Source of the DNA: CBDUWP01 sp965370955
Lineage (GTDB): Bacteria; Planctomycetota; Phycisphaerae; Sedimentisphaerales; Anaerobacaceae
Direction of reading: 5' to 3'
DNA length: 15,294 nt
NCBI GenBank assembly: GCA_965370955.1
Contig: CBDUWP010000036.1
Location: 1-15,294, forward strand
Under the pieces are notes generated by a model that was given only the letters and a program-made list of their open reading frames with translations, ran no database searches and was not told where the DNA came from. A program made the position numbers and the translations under genes. Positions 1-7,142 of this stretch are shown piece after piece; position 1 is the first letter of the stretch; the number at the start of each line of letters is the position of its first letter.

Positions 1-363
1 TTGTTGATTAGAGATTGCAAGCTCAGAAAATCCGACAGTTGCGGCATCTGCAATACTAGCTCCATAAACAATTTTTTCAAGACTCGCCCAGTGACATGCG
101 CTAAAACACATAGGGCAAGGCTCGCAGGTGGAATAAATCACGCAACCTGACAAATCGATTGTGTTTAATTGTTTGCAGGCGACTCTGATGGCATTAATTT
201 CTGCATGGGCGGTGATATCGCAACTTTGCCAAACGATATTATGCTCACAGCTGACAATTTCACCCTCCTTGACGATACAAGCCCCGAAAGGTGTCTGGCC
301 GCAATCAACGCCGTCTCTGGCTTTATCGATTGCCATTGTCATAAATTTTTCGTTTGGCTTCAT
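1..363 (-). CDS. GuaD-like nucleoside/guanine deaminase, C-terminus cut by window edge
   Basis: This is a zinc-dependent deaminase of the cytidine/deoxycytidylate deaminase superfamily, probably acting on guanine or a related base in purine salvage. The 121 visible residues carry the zinc motifs HAE (His53, catalytic Glu55) and CEPCPMC (Cys83, Cys86), plus an N-terminal TPFGAC segment. The TAHAEINAIR stretch and CEPCPMC, in place of the LEPCPMC typical of tRNA deaminase TadA, favour the GuaD branch. The reading frame is open to base 1, so roughly the last 30-40 residues lie outside the window. The ATG at 361-363 is preceded by a good Shine-Dalgarno (AAAGGA on the minus strand, about 373-379). 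It starts 28 bp after the dihydrouridine synthase stop, so the two are probably co-transcribed. The fold is certain; the substrate is inferred. Confidence 0.88.
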   Translation of the reverse strand, partial: MKPNEKFMTMAIDKARDGVDCGQTPFGACIVKEGEIVSCEHNIVWQSCDITAHAEINAIRVACKQLNTIDLSGCVIYSTCEPCPMCFSACHWASLEKIVYGASIADAATVGFSELAISNQQ

Positions 364-391
364 TTTTTTGCGTCCTTTCAAAAAAACTCGT

Positions 392-1363
392 TTAGACATA
401 CCAAAGGTCGATTGCTTCAAGTAATTGTGATTTTGATTTAGCTGCGAGCATTGCAACTCTGGTTTTTCGTCCGAACCGATGTCGTTTGGTATATCGTGCG
501 GCGAATTTACGGAAATATCCGATTACTTTTCGCTCGGCATAAACATCGCATAGCATATTTAGATGGCTCAATATTACTGATTTTTGATGAGCAATATCAG
601 GTTCTGCAGGAAGCGGCTCGGCTTTCAGCACAGCAGCCAATTCCTTAAATAACCAAGGATTACCGATCACGCCGCGTGCCAGCAAAACTCCATCGATGCC
701 GGAAGCCTTTAGCTTTTGCTTAATATCAAGAGCTTCAAACATGTCACCACTACCGATTATTGTCGTTTTGGGAAATTTTTGTTTAACCTCTTTTAAGAGC
801 TGCCAATCAGATTTGCCCGTAAATTTATCCTTAACTGAACGGCCATGAATTACCATCGCATCAATATTTTCGCCATCAAAGAATTCTGCAAGCTGCCAAA
901 ATGTTTCCAGCGACTCAGCGTCATTGCCGTAACCTTTCCGCAATTTGACTGTCAATGGAACTGCAATTGCGTCACGAACACTGCGGTAAATATCCATGAC
1001 GAGTTTAGGCTTTTCCATCAACGCTCCGCCTCGTTGCCTGCGCAAAACTTTGGGAGCTGGGCAAGCAAAATTCAAATCTATTAGATCATAACCAACTTCG
1101 ACCAAAGCTTTTGCGGCCTGAGCCATCACCTTCGGTTCATTGCCCATGATTTGACCGCCAACCGGATATTCATCATCGTACGGCCGAAAACAAGGCTTGT
1201 TTAGGATTTTAGGATGGACTGCGCTTTTGGCCAAAATGACACCGGAATAGGTCAATGGACAGCCAAAATCATATGCGAGCTTGCGCATAGCATAATCAGT
1301 ATAGCCGCTCAATGGAGCCTGAAAAAATGGCTCATCTAATTTTATATCACCAATTTGGAGCAT
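392..1363 (-). CDS. dus: tRNA-dihydrouridine synthase (Dus family)
   Basis: This FMN-dependent enzyme reduces uridine to dihydrouridine in tRNA, in the cytoplasm. The 323 residues match the usual Dus length. Visible motifs in order are the N-terminal APLSGYTD (16-23), QIMG (71-74), DLNFACPAPKV with the proton-donor cysteine Cys101, the KLRKGY phosphate-binding segment around 140-145, IHGR (172-175), GSGD (205-208) and the FMN-binding ARGVIGNPWLF (229-239). The family is clear, but the sequence alone does not show which tRNA position it modifies or which Dus subclass it belongs to. The ATG at 1361-1363 is the natural N-terminus, although the Shine-Dalgarno before it is weak. It is the first gene of a minus-strand pair with the GuaD-like deaminase and is divergent from the glycoside hydrolase. 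Confidence 0.93.
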   Translation of the reverse strand: MLQIGDIKLDEPFFQAPLSGYTDYAMRKLAYDFGCPLTYSGVILAKSAVHPKILNKPCFRPYDDEYPVGGQIMGNEPKVMAQAAKALVEVGYDLIDLNFACPAPKVLRRQRGGALMEKPKLVMDIYRSVRDAIAVPLTVKLRKGYGNDAESLETFWQLAEFFDGENIDAMVIHGRSVKDKFTGKSDWQLLKEVKQKFPKTTIIGSGDMFEALDIKQKLKASGIDGVLLARGVIGNPWLFKELAAVLKAEPLPAEPDIAHQKSVILSHLNMLCDVYAERKVIGYFRKFAARYTKRHRFGRKTRVAMLAAKSKSQLLEAIDLWYV

Positions 1364-1392
1364 CGTTTAGCCACAATCTTTTTTCGCAAAAC

Positions 1393-1405
1393 GTGTAATA
1401 TACAC
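1393..1405 (-). promoter_or_regulatory. Short dyad overlapping a candidate dus -10 box
   Basis: The 13-bp sequence GTGTAATATACAC is a perfect inverted repeat with 5-bp arms and a 3-bp centre. On the minus strand it contains TATATT (1402 to 1397), a plausible -10 box about 34 bp upstream of the dus start codon. No convincing -35 box is visible. Such a dyad over a -10 could be an operator, but arms this short can occur by chance in AT-rich DNA. Confidence 0.22.
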
Positions 1406-1443
1406 CATAAGCCGTTTAAAAACATAAAAAAATATATTTGACC

Positions 1444-1471
1444 TTGTTAGCCAACAATCAACAACTATAAT
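1444..1471 (+). promoter_or_regulatory. Sigma70-type promoter for the glycoside hydrolase gene
   Basis: TTGTTA (1444-1449) is followed after 16 bp by a perfect TATAAT (1466-1471). The expected transcript start near 1478 leaves a leader of about 40 nt before the ATG at 1521. This is a consensus match only. Confidence 0.55.
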
Positions 1472-1520
1472 AACCGACAGTGTTATCATAAAACTTATTG
1501 AAATATTGTGGAGATGTTGT

Positions 1521-3395
1521 ATGTCCGTTGAGTCTGTTTACAAAATCAAAGAGCATCACAAAAGACAAACAGAGGTAACCGATTGCAGAAATTTGCTATT
1601 TAGTTGTCACGATCTCGGCGGCACCAATGCCAGTGACGATTGGATGTATAATCTCGCAGGCGGCGGCGTCAAGTATGAGTCGATGGGCCTTGGCATCTAT
1701 GAATCACTACCATACCACACATCTTTGAAAGCAAAATTGATGTTTTCATTGACTATAGACAAAACCCCGATCACGACATGGGGCAACTTGCACTGCGACA
1801 GCTGTTATAGTGACAGAGTTGTCATGAGCAGTCCATATTGGGGAAATGGATCAAGAAGCCTGCAAATCGAAATATTGATGATCGCTGCCGGCACTTGCTA
1901 TATAACCATTAAGCTGAAAAATATTAGTAAAAACCAAACTTATAACGCTAAATTTAATGCAGCCTTTGTCAACGAGCTATTTGATATCACTAAGATTAAA
2001 AATTCTCAAACAACTCTTCAACATAATCAAGGCACTCATATTTTCAAGCTATTGACAAATAAATCAGCTCAATTGAAGCCGGGCAAAGAGCTCATCATCG
2101 AAGCCATTATCACTTCGGCAGCTGATCTAAAAACCGCAAAGTCACTAATCAAACAGGCTCAAGCGGTTGATTTGGATGCTTTTCGTAAAAAGCAAAACAC
2201 TCTTAGCCATCCAACATACCTTAACAGCCTAGCCGATCAGTCAGACAAACATTTAGCCGCTTCGGTACATAATATATTGCGAGCCAACCTGCTCGGTTAT
2301 AAAGACTCCTTTTATACCGCACCGAATAGGGCTATCCATAAGGGACATTGGCTATGGGACAGCTGTTTCCATTGTTTTGCTTGGGATTTGTTTGACAAGA
2401 AGAAGGTCGAGCAAATTTTGGACAGCTTTTTCTGGCAGCAGGAAGCTGATGGTTTTTTACCAATCGCCTTCAATCACATCAAAAGGAAAGAACGAGCTTA
2501 TGCCACTCAGCCGCCTTTGATTGCATGGGTAGCAGCAACTGTAACTAAGAACAAGAAGCTCATTAACAAAATATATCCCAGTCTTTGCCGATTTAACGAT
2601 TGGCTGGAAAAAAATCGTCAACTGTCAAATGGTCTTTTCCAATGGAAAACAGCTGGTGAAAGCGGCATGGATAACTCGCCCAGATTTGATGATGCCCCCG
2701 GCAAAGAGGTCAGCAATGCAGCCAATCTCGATCATTGCTCTAGGGTGATCAACAACAAGGTCGCTCATATTGATTTATCAGCAATGATGGCATTGCATTA
2801 TAAGTCAATGGCACAATTAGCTGAAACAATCGGCAACGTTGAAGATGTAAAAAAATGGCAAAAAAAATACAACAGCATCAAAAAGAAAATTAACCAATTT
2901 TTGTATGATCCTAAAACTAAATTTTATCACGATCGCCAGATTTCTGGAAAGTGGAATAAGCTTAAAACCATCGCAGCTTTTTGGACTTTGATTGCTGAAA
3001 TTCCGGGCAAAACCCAAGCCAAGGCAGTCGTTAAACATCTTATGAATCCAGCCGAATTTTTCACGCCTCTGCCGGTTCCATCGGTAGCTATTGACGAAAA
3101 ATCGTTCTGTTTTAATTATTGGCGAGGCCCTGTATGGATCAACACTTGCTATATGGTAGTGGCGGGATTAAACAAAATGGGCTTTGATAAAGAAGCCAAA
3201 CTTGTTGGCCAAAGGGTTGTTGACGGGATCAAAAAAGAGCTGTCCTATAGCGGCTATTTCTGGGAGATTTATGATCCATTTGCAGGTTCTGCTGCTGATA
3301 TGGAGAAAAAGCGTCAAGGTCCAAGACAAAATGCTATAGGCTTTTGTGGCTGGACAGCAAATGTGCTAAACATTTTAGAAGAAATCAAGGATTAA
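1521..3395 (+). CDS. GH63-like (alpha/alpha)6 glycoside hydrolase, cytoplasmic
   Basis: This is a glycoside hydrolase of the GH63 / mannosylglycerate-hydrolase-like group, enzymes that cleave alpha-glucosides or related small glycosides by inversion. The start is taken at ATG 1521, which has GGAG at 1510-1513 with 7-nt spacing, rather than the in-frame TTG at 1506; this gives 624 residues. Residues 1-220 are mostly beta-strand-like (a beta-sandwich domain), and the remainder is helical. Family motifs are GHWLWDSCFH with the likely general acid Asp280, ESGMDNSPRFD (about 380-390), YWRGPVW (533-539) and FWEIYDP with the likely base Glu582. There is no signal peptide, so it should act inside the cell. 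It has its own promoter and terminator and lies just upstream of the galE/ROK kinase operon. Candidate substrates are glucosylglycerate, mannosylglycerate or short alpha-glucosides, but the sequence does not decide between them. Confidence 0.85.
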   Translation: MSVESVYKIKEHHKRQTEVTDCRNLLFSCHDLGGTNASDDWMYNLAGGGVKYESMGLGIYESLPYHTSLKAKLMFSLTIDKTPITTWGNLHCDSCYSDRVVMSSPYWGNGSRSLQIEILMIAAGTCYITIKLKNISKNQTYNAKFNAAFVNELFDITKIKNSQTTLQHNQGTHIFKLLTNKSAQLKPGKELIIEAIITSAADLKTAKSLIKQAQAVDLDAFRKKQNTLSHPTYLNSLADQSDKHLAASVHNILRANLLGYKDSFYTAPNRAIHKGHWLWDSCFHCFAWDLFDKKKVEQILDSFFWQQEADGFLPIAFNHIKRKERAYATQPPLIAWVAATVTKNKKLINKIYPSLCRFNDWLEKNRQLSNGLFQWKTAGESGMDNSPRFDDAPGKEVSNAANLDHCSRVINNKVAHIDLSAMMALHYKSMAQLAETIGNVEDVKKWQKKYNSIKKKINQFLYDPKTKFYHDRQISGKWNKLKTIAAFWTLIAEIPGKTQAKAVVKHLMNPAEFFTPLPVPSVAIDEKSFCFNYWRGPVWINTCYMVVAGLNKMGFDKEAKLVGQRVVDGIKKELSYSGYFWEIYDPFAGSAADMEKKRQGPRQNAIGFCGWTANVLNILEEIKD

Positions 3396-3431
3396 GACTG
3401 ATAGCATTACATAAAATAGCTGATATTTGAC

Positions 3432-3458
3432 AAAGCCGGCGAAAAGTCGGCTTTTTTT
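3432..3458 (+). terminator. Intrinsic terminator after the glycoside hydrolase
   Basis: AAAGCCGGC (3432-3440) pairs with GTCGGCTTT (3446-3454) across a GAAAA loop. This gives a 9-bp stem with one G-U pair, and the T-run continues to 3458. It lies 37 bp after the hydrolase stop and separates that gene from the next operon. Confidence 0.9.
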
Positions 3459-3489
3459 ATGCTTATCTTAAAACTCAGGTAGCTAACTG

Positions 3490-3518
3490 TTGAGTTTTTC
3501 GACATCTAAAGCTATAAT
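3490..3518 (+). promoter_or_regulatory. Sigma70-type promoter for the lipoprotein-galE-kinase operon
   Basis: TTGAGT (3490-3495), a 17-bp spacer and a perfect TATAAT (3513-3518) form a near-consensus promoter. The start of transcription near 3525 would leave a leader of about 40 nt. The preceding terminator at 3432-3458 makes an independent promoter here necessary. Confidence 0.72.
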
Positions 3519-3564
3519 TTGTTGGATAAACGGATTGACTGAATAATTTTCGAGGAAATGAAAA

Positions 3565-4122
3565 ATGAAAAAATTGTATTTAGTGATTTGCATTACAGCT
3601 TTAATTTTAGCTTGTACCGGTTGCAGTCAAAATGACAAGGTTCAAGCGAAAACAATCAATGCCGGCTGCGATGTTGACACTGCTATGGCAGCGACTGAGC
3701 AGGTACTTGTAAAAATGAATTTCATCATAAACAAATTCGATAAAAATCTAGGAATTATAACGACTCATCCGCTATCTGGTGCACAGGGTTTTGAACTTTG
3801 GCGATCAGATAACGCCGGCGATTTCAATACAGCCGAAGCAAATCTGCATAGTATTCGAAGAGCCGTTACAGTCAAAGTAACTCCTCAAGATCCGAAAGTT
3901 GTCATCGAATGTGACGTACAGACCCAGAGGTTGAGCATGCCGGAGAATGACATAAGTTATTCGTCGCAAATACACAACGCATTTTCGAACAGCTCTAGCG
4001 ATATGCAAAGCCTTCACATGAATAAAGGCCAAAGAAAGAAAGCCCACTGGATCGACTTAGGGTCAGACATAGAATTAGCAAACAGGATAATTGCTAAAAT
4101 AAACCAAAAGATTCACAACTAA
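3565..4122 (+). CDS. Lipoprotein of unknown function
   Basis: This is a 185-residue exported protein of unknown function. The N-terminus is a classic lipoprotein signal: MKK, a hydrophobic core, then ILACTGCSQ. Two cysteines could be lipidated. Cys17 fits the lipobox ILAC; Cys20 follows CTG and is less typical at the -3 position. The mature part is about 165 residues and has no transmembrane segment. It has segments such as GIITTHPLSGAQGFELWRSD and HSIRRAVTVKV, and its alternating hydrophobic pattern suggests a small alpha/beta envelope domain. I recognise no catalytic motif. It has a strong Shine-Dalgarno (GAGGA, 3552-3556). It is the first gene of an operon: its TAA overlaps the Shine-Dalgarno of galE. 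It probably sits in the periplasm or outer-membrane inner leaflet. Confidence 0.8.
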   Translation: MKKLYLVICITALILACTGCSQNDKVQAKTINAGCDVDTAMAATEQVLVKMNFIINKFDKNLGIITTHPLSGAQGFELWRSDNAGDFNTAEANLHSIRRAVTVKVTPQDPKVVIECDVQTQRLSMPENDISYSSQIHNAFSNSSSDMQSLHMNKGQRKKAHWIDLGSDIELANRIIAKINQKIHN

Positions 4123-4135
4123 GGAGTCAGTAACG

Positions 4136-5128
4136 ATGAATGTCTTGGTAGCAGGCGGAGCTGGATATATCGGCAGCAATATGGTCGCAACTTTGGCCAA
4201 AGCGGGCCATCGCCCTATCGTCTTCGACAACTTGAGCAAGGGATATAAAGCCGCAGTAAACGATGCCAAACTAATTGTTGGCGATCTGGCCGATTATGAT
4301 TTATTGGTTAAAACACTGAAAGAGAATGACATTGAGGCTGTAATGCATTTTGCAGCTTTTATTGAGGTTGGCGAATCGGTGGTTTGCCCGCTGGAATTTT
4401 ATCGCAATAACGTATCTAATACGCAAAATCTGCTAAGTGCTATGGAAAACGTAGGCGTCAAGAAATTTGTGTTTAGCTCAACTGCCGCCGTATATGGCGA
4501 CCCCGAACAGATTCCCATTATTGAAAGCTTGGCCAAGCTGCCCATAAATCCCTATGGCCAAACAAAATTAGCTGTTGAACAAATGTGTCACTGGCAGAGT
4601 GCTGCGGGAAAATTAAACTTTGCCGCCTTAAGATATTTCAACGCTTGCGGAGCCGGCTTTGATTGTTCGCTGGGCGAATCTCATCGACCGGAAAGTCACC
4701 TTATCCCGCTAATAATCCAAGCAGCTATGGGACAAAGGGACAGCATCAAGGTTTTTGGAACAGATTATCCAACCAAAGATGGCTCTTGCATCAGGGATTA
4801 CATCCATATTGAGGATTTGTGTAATGCTCATCTTTTGGCATTGAACAAACTGGCCAGCGAAAAAGAGCTAATTTATAATCTCGGAAATGGCAAAGGGTAT
4901 TCGGTTCTCGAGGTCATAGAAACAGTTAAAGCAGTCAGCGGTAAAAATTTCAAGGTTGATTATGTCAGTCCCAGAGCCGGTGATCCTGCAATTTTGACAT
5001 CCGATGCAACAAAAGCCAAACAACAATTAAATTGGCAAATAAAATTTGACAGCTTGGAGACAATCGTTGAAACAGCTTGGACTTGGCACAATAAATATCC
5101 AGACGGATATCCAAAAATAAATTCATAA
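4136..5128 (+). CDS. galE: UDP-glucose 4-epimerase
   Basis: This enzyme interconverts UDP-glucose and UDP-galactose using tightly bound NAD, in the cytoplasm; it serves the Leloir pathway and envelope polysaccharide synthesis. The 330 residues match the family length. The Rossmann motif GGAGYIGSN is at 7-15. The catalytic set includes FSSTAAVYG (113-121; Thr116 in the position of the catalytic Ser/Thr) and NPYGQTK, with Tyr140 and Lys144 forming the YxxxK pair of extended short-chain dehydrogenases. ALRYFNACGA and RDYIHIEDL (220-228) are typical of GalE. The start codon has an ideal Shine-Dalgarno (AAGGAG, 4121-4126) that overlaps the stop of the lipoprotein gene, so translation of the two is linked. 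The ROK kinase follows 22 bp later. Other UDP-sugar epimerases share the fold, but GalE is the best match. Confidence 0.93.
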   Translation: MNVLVAGGAGYIGSNMVATLAKAGHRPIVFDNLSKGYKAAVNDAKLIVGDLADYDLLVKTLKENDIEAVMHFAAFIEVGESVVCPLEFYRNNVSNTQNLLSAMENVGVKKFVFSSTAAVYGDPEQIPIIESLAKLPINPYGQTKLAVEQMCHWQSAAGKLNFAALRYFNACGAGFDCSLGESHRPESHLIPLIIQAAMGQRDSIKVFGTDYPTKDGSCIRDYIHIEDLCNAHLLALNKLASEKELIYNLGNGKGYSVLEVIETVKAVSGKNFKVDYVSPRAGDPAILTSDATKAKQQLNWQIKFDSLETIVETAWTWHNKYPDGYPKINS

Positions 5129-5150
5129 TTACAATTGGCAAGAGACAGCT

Positions 5151-6116
5151 ATGGCAAAATTTTATATCGGGATAGATTTCGGCGGAACAAATTTGAAACT
5201 TGGCTGCTTTGATGAACACTTAAATTTGATTGGCAAAATCTCTGTTGCAACAGAGGGTCACATGGGGCCAAGCGTAGTGCTTGAAAGAATTGCAACAGCC
5301 ACCGAAGAGTTACTCAATAGCCATCAAATGTCACTAGCCGATGTGATCGCTATAGGAATTGGCGCCCCCGGCCCATCCGACATAGAAAATGGCTTGATAG
5401 TAGCTGCCCCAAATTTGCCGCTTTTTAAGAATGTACCGCTGAGACAGATGATTTCCGACAGGTTCGATAAACCAGCTATTTTTGAAAATGACGCTAACGC
5501 CGCTTGTTGGGGCGAATATGTCATGGGAGCCGGCAAAGGCGTACAAAACATTGTTTTTTTCACGCTCGGTACAGGTATCGGCGGAGCAGTAATATCAAAT
5601 GGAAAATTGCTCAGCGGTTTCAACAATAACGCCGCAGAACTTGGCCACTTGATTGTTCGTCCGGGCGGAAGAGTTTGCGGATGCGGCCAAAAAGGATGCG
5701 TAGAGGCTTATGCTTCAGCCTCGTCGACAGCCGCCAGAGCCAAAGAAGCCGTCAAAGACAAAGCAGAATCAAAGCCTCTCACCGCGATATTGGAACAAAC
5801 TCACGACATAACCTGTAAGGACGTTTTCGCTTGTGCAAAAGATGGTGACGCTTTGTCGGAGCAAATCATAGAAGAGACAGCCAATTGTTTGGCGATGCTG
5901 TCGATAGATTTACTGCATGTCACTGCCCCTGAAAAAATAGTATTTGCAGGCGGCATGATCGCAGCAGGCGAACAATTGCTAAGCAAAATACAAAAGCACT
6001 ATGACGATATGCTGTGGACATTGAAACCAGAAAAAACGGTATTATGCTTTGCCACTCTTGGCGAAGACGCCGGTATCATTGGCGCAGCCGCTCTAGCCAA
6101 ACAGATCCAAACCTAA
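5151..6116 (+). CDS. ROK-family sugar kinase, probable glucokinase
   Basis: This is an ATP-dependent hexose kinase of the ROK family, most likely making glucose 6-phosphate in the cytoplasm. The 321 residues contain the N-terminal phosphate motif GIDFGGTN (7-14), the catalytic FENDANAA with Asp114, the ATP-binding LGTGIGG (139-145) and the sugar-binding AAELGH with Glu163 and His166. The ROK zinc signature is CGCGQKGCVE, with Cys176, Cys178 and Cys183. There is no N-terminal DNA-binding helix-turn-helix, so it is a kinase and not a NagC/XylR-type repressor. Its Shine-Dalgarno (AAGAGA) is modest. It is the last gene of the lipoprotein-galE operon and ends 9 bp from the convergent larE, with no terminator visible. 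Glucose is the likeliest substrate, but fructose, mannose or N-acetyl sugars are used by relatives. Confidence 0.9.
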   Translation: MAKFYIGIDFGGTNLKLGCFDEHLNLIGKISVATEGHMGPSVVLERIATATEELLNSHQMSLADVIAIGIGAPGPSDIENGLIVAAPNLPLFKNVPLRQMISDRFDKPAIFENDANAACWGEYVMGAGKGVQNIVFFTLGTGIGGAVISNGKLLSGFNNNAAELGHLIVRPGGRVCGCGQKGCVEAYASASSTAARAKEAVKDKAESKPLTAILEQTHDITCKDVFACAKDGDALSEQIIEETANCLAMLSIDLLHVTAPEKIVFAGGMIAAGEQLLSKIQKHYDDMLWTLKPEKTVLCFATLGEDAGIIGAAALAKQIQT

Positions 6117-6125
6117 AAGCCCAAA

Positions 6126-6959
6126 CTACAAATTATCCCGCTTCTGTTGATCAGTCAAACTATCATTTAGTGAACCGCTGCGAAAACCAGTCAAGTCCAA
6201 ACTAACGAATACAAAACCAAGTGACTTCAATTTTTTGATAATTTTCAATCTAATATCATGCGACACAATCTTTTCGATATCATCTGATGACACCTCGATA
6301 CGTGCGATCTTATCGTGATGGCGAACCCTGAAATTAGAGAAGCCAAGTTTCGTTAGAAAACTTTCAGCCTCTTCGATTTGGCGAAGCCTTTTTGGTGTAA
6401 TTTTCAAACCATATTCCATACGTGAAACCAGACATGGCGTTGAGGGCTTATCGGCAGTCGGCAGGGATAATTGCCTGCTCAACTGTCGAATATCATCTTT
6501 GGTCATCTTTGCTTCGGCGAGTGGGCAGCGAATATCGAATTCAGTTATAGCTCGATTGCCCGGCCTGTAATCGCTTTCGTCGTCAAAATTCGTGCCGAAA
6601 ATAACATGACCAAAATCACGTGATTTTGCAAAATCAATCAATTCACGACATATAATTTTTTTGCAGAGATAGCATCTGTCAGGTGGATTCGCGATGAAAA
6701 GCCCATCAGAAAAAACATCTATTTCAAGAGCAGCTAGTTCAACATCAATTAGTTCAGCTAATTGTTTGCCTTGCTTTAATTCGCTTTTGCACCAAGATGA
6801 ACCTATAGCCATACAGGCTATGACGTTTTGTTTTCCTAAGGTATCGCGAGCAACTTTGAGCAATAGACTGCTATCAACTCCAGCCGAAAATGCTACAGCA
6901 ACTTTGCCTAATTCCGACAAAATCGACTGCAATATTTTATACTTTTTTTCTATGGCCAT
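6126..6959 (-). CDS. larE: ATP-dependent sulfur transferase LarE
   Basis: LarE inserts sulfur into the pyridinium ring of the nickel-pincer nucleotide cofactor of lactate racemase and relatives. The 277 residues carry an N-terminal PP-loop (SAGVDS, 25-30) that binds ATP and adenylates the substrate, then DRCYLCK (Cys96, Cys99). KPSTPCLVSRMEYG contains Cys176, and the C-terminal end has the family-typical LDLTGFRSGSLN (254-265). Some LarE proteins sacrifice one cysteine sulfur per turnover, whereas others use three cysteines to hold a [4Fe-4S] cluster. The CxxC plus Cys176 arrangement here fits the cluster type. No larA, larB or larC is in the window. It lies downstream of tRNA-Thr on the same strand. 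The ATG has no Shine-Dalgarno, and a TATAAT sits only 6 nt before it. Confidence 0.88.
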   Translation of the reverse strand: MAIEKKYKILQSILSELGKVAVAFSAGVDSSLLLKVARDTLGKQNVIACMAIGSSWCKSELKQGKQLAELIDVELAALEIDVFSDGLFIANPPDRCYLCKKIICRELIDFAKSRDFGHVIFGTNFDDESDYRPGNRAITEFDIRCPLAEAKMTKDDIRQLSRQLSLPTADKPSTPCLVSRMEYGLKITPKRLRQIEEAESFLTKLGFSNFRVRHHDKIARIEVSSDDIEKIVSHDIRLKIIKKLKSLGFVFVSLDLTGFRSGSLNDSLTDQQKRDNL

Positions 6960-6965
6960 ATTAAG

Positions 6966-6971
6966 ATTATA
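6966..6971 (-). promoter_or_regulatory. Possible -10 box for a leaderless larE transcript
   Basis: A perfect TATAAT on the minus strand ends 6 nt before the larE ATG, so initiation at the usual distance would fall on or next to the start codon. No good -35 hexamer is found 15-19 bp upstream. The box may therefore be chance, and larE may instead be read through from the tRNA or folP transcript. Confidence 0.3.
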
Positions 6972-7001
6972 CGAGATGACAATCTAACGTGCTATAAAAA
7001 A

Positions 7002-7073
7002 AGCCGATGGAGAGAATCGAACTCTCAACCCCAGCTTTACGAAAGCTGTGCTCTACCATTGAGCCACACCGGC
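7002..7073 (-). tRNA. tRNA-Thr, anticodon CGU
   Basis: The minus strand folds into a complete 72-nt cloverleaf. The acceptor stem is GCCGGTG with CATCGGC (one G-U pair). The D-arm is GCTC-AATGGTA-GAGC, and the anticodon arm is CAGCT-TTCGTAA-AGCTG. There is a 5-nt variable loop, and the T-arm is GAGAG-TTCGATT-CTCTC. The anticodon CGT (plus-strand 7039-7041) reads threonine codon ACG. CCA is not encoded: base 73 is T and is directly followed by more Ts. That T-run (plus-strand A-run 6996-7002) may help end transcription. The gene lies between folP and larE on the same strand. Confidence 0.96.
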
Positions 7074-7104
7074 AAATATTGCTTAAAAACCTACGGCAGA
7101 AACT

Positions 7105-7134
7105 ATTATATTGCACGGAAATTGTCAAGACCAA
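7105..7134 (-). promoter_or_regulatory. Promoter for tRNA-Thr
   Basis: On the minus strand, TTGGTC (7134 to 7129) is followed after 18 bp by a perfect TATAAT (7110 to 7105), placing the transcript start about 25 nt before the tRNA. A TTGACA also occurs here (7127 to 7122), but only 12 bp from the -10 box, which is too close to act as its -35. Confidence 0.5.
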
Positions 7135-7142
7135 AACAGCTT

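Noticed and set aside
1506..1520. A TTG start five codons earlier for the glycoside hydrolase
   Set aside because: The ATG at 1521 has a well-placed GGAG; using the TTG would put that ribosome site inside the gene.
5324..5626. A 100-codon minus-strand frame opposite the ROK kinase
   Set aside because: It lies entirely over the conserved kinase motifs; the kinase reading is unequivocal.
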